Assembly: GCA_013397865.1 (NCBI GenBank)
Contig: VZTI01003892.1
Location: forward strand, 262,353-326,352
Length of the DNA stretch: 64,000 bases
Source of the DNA: Struthidea cinerea
Taxonomy: Eukaryota; Chordata; Aves; Passeriformes; Corcoracidae
Reading direction: 5' to 3'
Of the stretch, positions 60,491 to 64,000 are shown piece by piece. The notes beneath the pieces are model-generated. The model did no database searches. It was not told the origin of the DNA and saw only the letters and a program-made list of their open reading frames with translations. The number at the start of each line of letters is the position of its first letter. Within the stretch, counting starts at the first letter, position 1. The translations under genes and the position numbers were made by a program.

Positions 60491-62190
60491 TTGGTTTAAC
60501 ATTTGTAAACCCTAAAACTTCTCATTACTATCTGTAGTCAAAAGGTGAAAAAGCAGTAGGGTTAGTGATCATCTTAATGGTTTCTACATAGATGAACCGC
60601 CTGAAAAACTAGATGTAATTGAGGTTAAACCTGGGTTAATTAATCCAGTTTTAGCAAAGCTTCAGTTCCTGACTCACTTGCTATTTTCAGCCATAAATGT
60701 TACATTTCTGTCTACTTTTCTGTTCTTGTAAAAGTAAAAAGGAAAAGGATCGGTAGACTGCATCCAGTGTTGTCAAAAAGCTAAAACTTGCACTTCTCCA
60801 TGTGGGAGACTGTCAAGCCAAGTTAGAAATGTTACTTTCTGCTACACTGTTAGTGGGCTTTATATTGGAGAGAAACCAGAATTATTACTTTATTGTGCCT
60901 TCATGAATGTGGATGCCAACTGAAGAGTAGCTTCAGCTGTAACTAAGTAAAAGGGCCTCAGTAGTACTTGGCCTTCCCTGCATATAAACGTGTTCAGTCT
61001 GGGATCTTGCATCCTCAGTAATAGCTCTTTTACCAAGCTACAACATAGCCAGTGGGAGTGCAGGCTGTGGAGGTTTTGCTACTCATGCAGTTCCAAAGAT
61101 GACTGACAGTTTTAATAGCAAGACATGCTGGAACTGAAAATCATTATTTTGTTAATTTTAAAGCTCTTTCAAGCAGCTATATATCAAGATCAAGTATTTT
61201 TCTGAAATACCTGTTCAGATAAAAATGGACAGTACACAGGAAGTGTGGGTGAAATCTCACTGTTACATTGTATCAATCAAGGGGTTGCCCTTTTGCCTGG
61301 CTTTCTACCTCTAGAGTCTCAAATCCCCAACATCTCTGGTATTTCTCCTCTAATTACCAGCATAAATCTCAATCTGAGTAAGCTGATATGCAGAAGGATG
61401 TATACTATCTCTAGGTTCTAGGTGATCAAAGTTGATGGGGTGTCAATCAATACTCTATGGGAACTTTAAGTTCAAAACCCTAAGGGAAGATGAGCATCCC
61501 CCATGGGGTGACCAATCCCTGGAGTAACTGAATCACACCAAAGAAGCTACAGTAACTACAGTAACTATATCCCATCAATGAAAAAAAAAACCTCCAAAAC
61601 CCCTAAGCAAACAAACCAGACCGCCAGAACAACACCCAAATGCTGTAACAATTCTAAACGACTTCTAGCAGGCTCAGACACAATTAATTTAAAAGGTGAG
61701 CTGAAATGCTCCCTGACAGCTCACAGTAACTGTTACTAGCAGGATACCACACTGGTAACAGCTTCTGTCTATTGCTGAGGAGTAATCTGGAGTCTTACCT
61801 TTTGCATGGAGACCCTAAATAAAGAGGTGGGAACTTGCAGTTAACTTAAAAAAAGACACAAAAAGCCCCAAATTAAACAAAACATAGAGACATTTCAATG
61901 TAATTCACACCAAGTAAAAGTAAAATATAATTAACTTTTGAACACTTCAAAACAAGCACTTGAGGACACTGGCTTCTTCATTAGGGTTAAGCATTCATTT
62001 CTTAAGAGACTTCCATGGAATCTGCTGTGAAAATACTTCTTTTTAAAGTGGACAAATTTTTTGACAGGCACAAGAAAATCTGTTAGATTCTTTATGAATT
62101 AATGTATTTCTACTTGTTTGTAATGTATGACTACTTTTGCTAGCATTTACACATTCTACTACTACAGGCAGCTGCCAAGCAGCAAGAGGT
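60491..62190. other. Convergent intergenic segment
   Basis: Unique AT-rich DNA between the likely ends of SCOC and of the minus-strand gene. Another + AATAAA at 61818-61823 could end a longer SCOC transcript. Confidence 0.45.
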
Positions 62191-63191
62191 TTCTGGTGAC
62201 TGAAATTTTATTGTTTAATATACAGTTGAACTTCTACAAAACAAAGTTTCTTTACAATATGCAGTTTATTTAAACTATATTATGAGAATGCCCAAGTTAC
62301 TCACATTGTAAAAAACTTAAATCCATCAAAAATTCTTATCTATATTAATAAATTTCATATTAAGCAAGAATTAATAAATATTTTTAGGTGACAATATAGA
62401 CTTAGCAAGGATTCTATAAACAGGTTATACCACTCTGGTTTGGAACATGAGAACTATAAAAGTTTGAAAAAATCATCTGTATATCACTTCTGCAGATTTG
62501 ATATCTGCACTCAAAAGTAAAACAAGTCACATCAATTACCACTTGTATTCTATTTTAAAATATATCTTGAAAATAAATTATTGTAACCAATGCCTAAAGT
62601 GAACAGGTGACCACCCATGTAACAAGACCAACTAAAATAAATAATTTACAATAAAAATTGTTGCTAGCACAAAATCATCATACAAAAACAATTATTGCAT
62701 TTAGCTCTGCACAGAAAAAAATAGCTTTTCTCATAGCCATGTGAACTGCTATAGATGCTACATCTATACTACCGTCCTCTTTTAACTGAAAACTGTAAAC
62801 AGCTCATTTTGTGCTAGAGCTACAAAAGTATTATAATGTATTCATTTAGAAAAATATTTAGAGTAAGTTCATCTCCAACTAATACTAATTTCTAAGAAAC
62901 TTCAAATCTTAAGAATCTTCACCTAAAAATCAGTTTGTCAACTTGTAATTTCCCATTTATTTTGAATTTGAAATACGAGCTAACTCTTCACAGATAGTGT
63001 TTATCCTTAAAAAAAGGGAATTAAAGAAGTTTGGGATGGTTAAAGAGGTCAGAGAATTAATATAGGAGGTTAAATATTAATGAGCCCCCCCTTTTCCCTT
63101 CAAAGCTCAGGAATTTGCCAGGTCCACTGAAGTGGCACACCAAAAGTTACTGCCACTGTCTCTAGATCTGAAAACACCAGCTGGAAGTAAC
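62190..63191 (-). other. CLGN: Probable 3' UTR of CLGN
   Basis: AT-rich sequence after the minus-strand stop. Reverse-strand AATAAA signals occur at 62961-62956, 62270-62265 and 62212-62207. The most distal would give a 3' UTR of about 1 kb. Confidence 0.45.
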
Positions 63192-63266
63192 TCAGTCCTT
63201 CCGTACTCTTCTTTTGCGCACTGATTTCAGTGGATGATCTCCCATTCCTTCATCAGCTTCTTTCTT
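63192..63266 (-). CDS. CLGN: Last coding exon, probably CLGN (calmegin)
   Basis: On the minus strand a long pyrimidine tract (TTTATTTTTTTTTCCAG) precedes the exon at 63266, which starts in phase 0. It reads KKEADEGMGDHPLKSVRKRR then VRKD and stops with TGA at 63194-63192. A short acidic-then-basic cytosolic tail ending in an RK-containing motif fits the calnexin/calmegin family, whose members are type I ER membrane chaperones. Calmegin serves sperm protein folding. The assignment rests mainly on the known vertebrate order, with CLGN convergent to SCOC on the opposite strand; 24 residues alone are not decisive. Upstream exons lie beyond the window edge. Confidence 0.7.
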   Translation of the reverse strand, partial: KKEADEGMGDHPLKSVRKRRVRKD

Positions 63267-64000
63267 CTGGAAAAAAAAATAAATTCAGCATTAACATTGT
63301 AAACCTATTTTAATTATTGAAACTGGCATGTTATGTTATTCCTCCTCCTGAACCCCCCAGTCATTTTATCACTAAATGCAGCACTTAAGTGATAGGACAT
63401 TTTTTTCCACACTAGTAATGTAATGATTAATAAAATGGGTAGAAGACTTTTCATTTCTATATTCAGAAGGAAGAGAATAGTATGTCTAAACTGATGTCAG
63501 AAATTTGGTTTTGCCCATGTCTTTGCCGGTTTAAAAGTGGTGACTTTTAAATTAATTTAGCAACTTCTTTGAAGTGCACCTTTTGCTAATTTTAATTTCC
63601 ACTTCTGAAGTAAGACACATTTAAAACATTTTAACTGTTCCCTTTGGAGAGCTACAAATAGAGCAAACTGTCCTTAAATCAGATGTGGTGTTCCCAGTTT
63701 AAAAGCAATGGGTTTACGGAGGCACAGGAAAAGCCTTTCCAATGAGAAATCCATTCTCAGACCATGCACTGCTTCCTCACTTTCCTGCATCACCTAATGG
63801 CAGGCACTTCTTTTAGAAGGAACAACTCACAGAATGCGGCCCAGCCTGAGTGAGGACATGGGGTACATGACGTGTTCCAGCCAACTCACAACAGAAACAC
63901 CTACATGCTGAAAACACTCAGAGAAAAGCAAGCCATGGTGTCACTGCGACACTGTGTAATGCCACAGACACATTCAGAGCTTGCTATTACTTTCACAAGG
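63267..64000 (-). other. Intron upstream of the CLGN-like last exon
   Basis: AT-rich DNA after the acceptor. No further minus-strand coding exon with splice sites is visible up to the window end. Confidence 0.5.

Noticed and set aside
1..64000. CRISPR arrays, bacterial operons, tRNA or rRNA genes
   Set aside because: No regularly spaced repeats, cloverleaf-type sequences or rRNA blocks were seen; the window is vertebrate nuclear DNA.

Overview
The window is nuclear DNA from a bird, most likely a neoavian. The background is AT-rich and intron/intergenic in style. It carries many CR1 LINE fragments, several solo endogenous-retrovirus LTRs with avian-style TATA/polyA layout, two GC-rich CpG islands and two assembly gaps. 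No prokaryotic or viral gene layout is present, and nearly all short open frames are chance.

Genes. Only two protein-coding genes are recognised. (1) SCOC (short coiled-coil protein), + strand, has four coding exons: 49487-49550, 57381-57452, 57553-57636 and 58202-58344. It has two plausible starts. An upstream exon gives a 120-residue form. A CpG island at 56505-57060 (with a 25-N gap) probably drives the 82-residue form starting at the Met at 57431. (2) The last coding exon of a convergent minus-strand gene lies at 63192-63266. It is probably CLGN (calmegin), from its basic C-terminal tail and from the known SCOC/CLGN tail-to-tail order in vertebrates. The left part may also hold a weakly supported minus-strand transcript with exons at 15469-15496 and 11131-11251, possibly starting in the orphan CpG island at 19.7-20.4 kb.

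Repeats by region. At 5.3-9.1 kb there is a complete 1.08-kb solo LTR and, 2 kb further on, a short related LTR set inside an ancient antisense LINE. At 17.7-23.4 kb lie CR1 fragments of different ages. At 29.2-29.5 and 31.1-31.7 kb are two solo LTRs with perfect 6-bp target duplications. At 36.5-37.1 kb is an ancient LINE 3' end. At 41.7-42.3 kb one LTR is nested in another. At 47.0-48.4 kb are CR1 copies, including about 1 kb of reverse-transcriptase/3' end. A short CR1 with an internal deletion sits in SCOC intron 1.

No operon-like or novel multi-gene system is visible. The points most worth checking are the SCOC alternative-start and NAGNAG arrangement, the nested LTR pair, the possible minus-strand gene, and the false duplication at the 38.35-kb gap.
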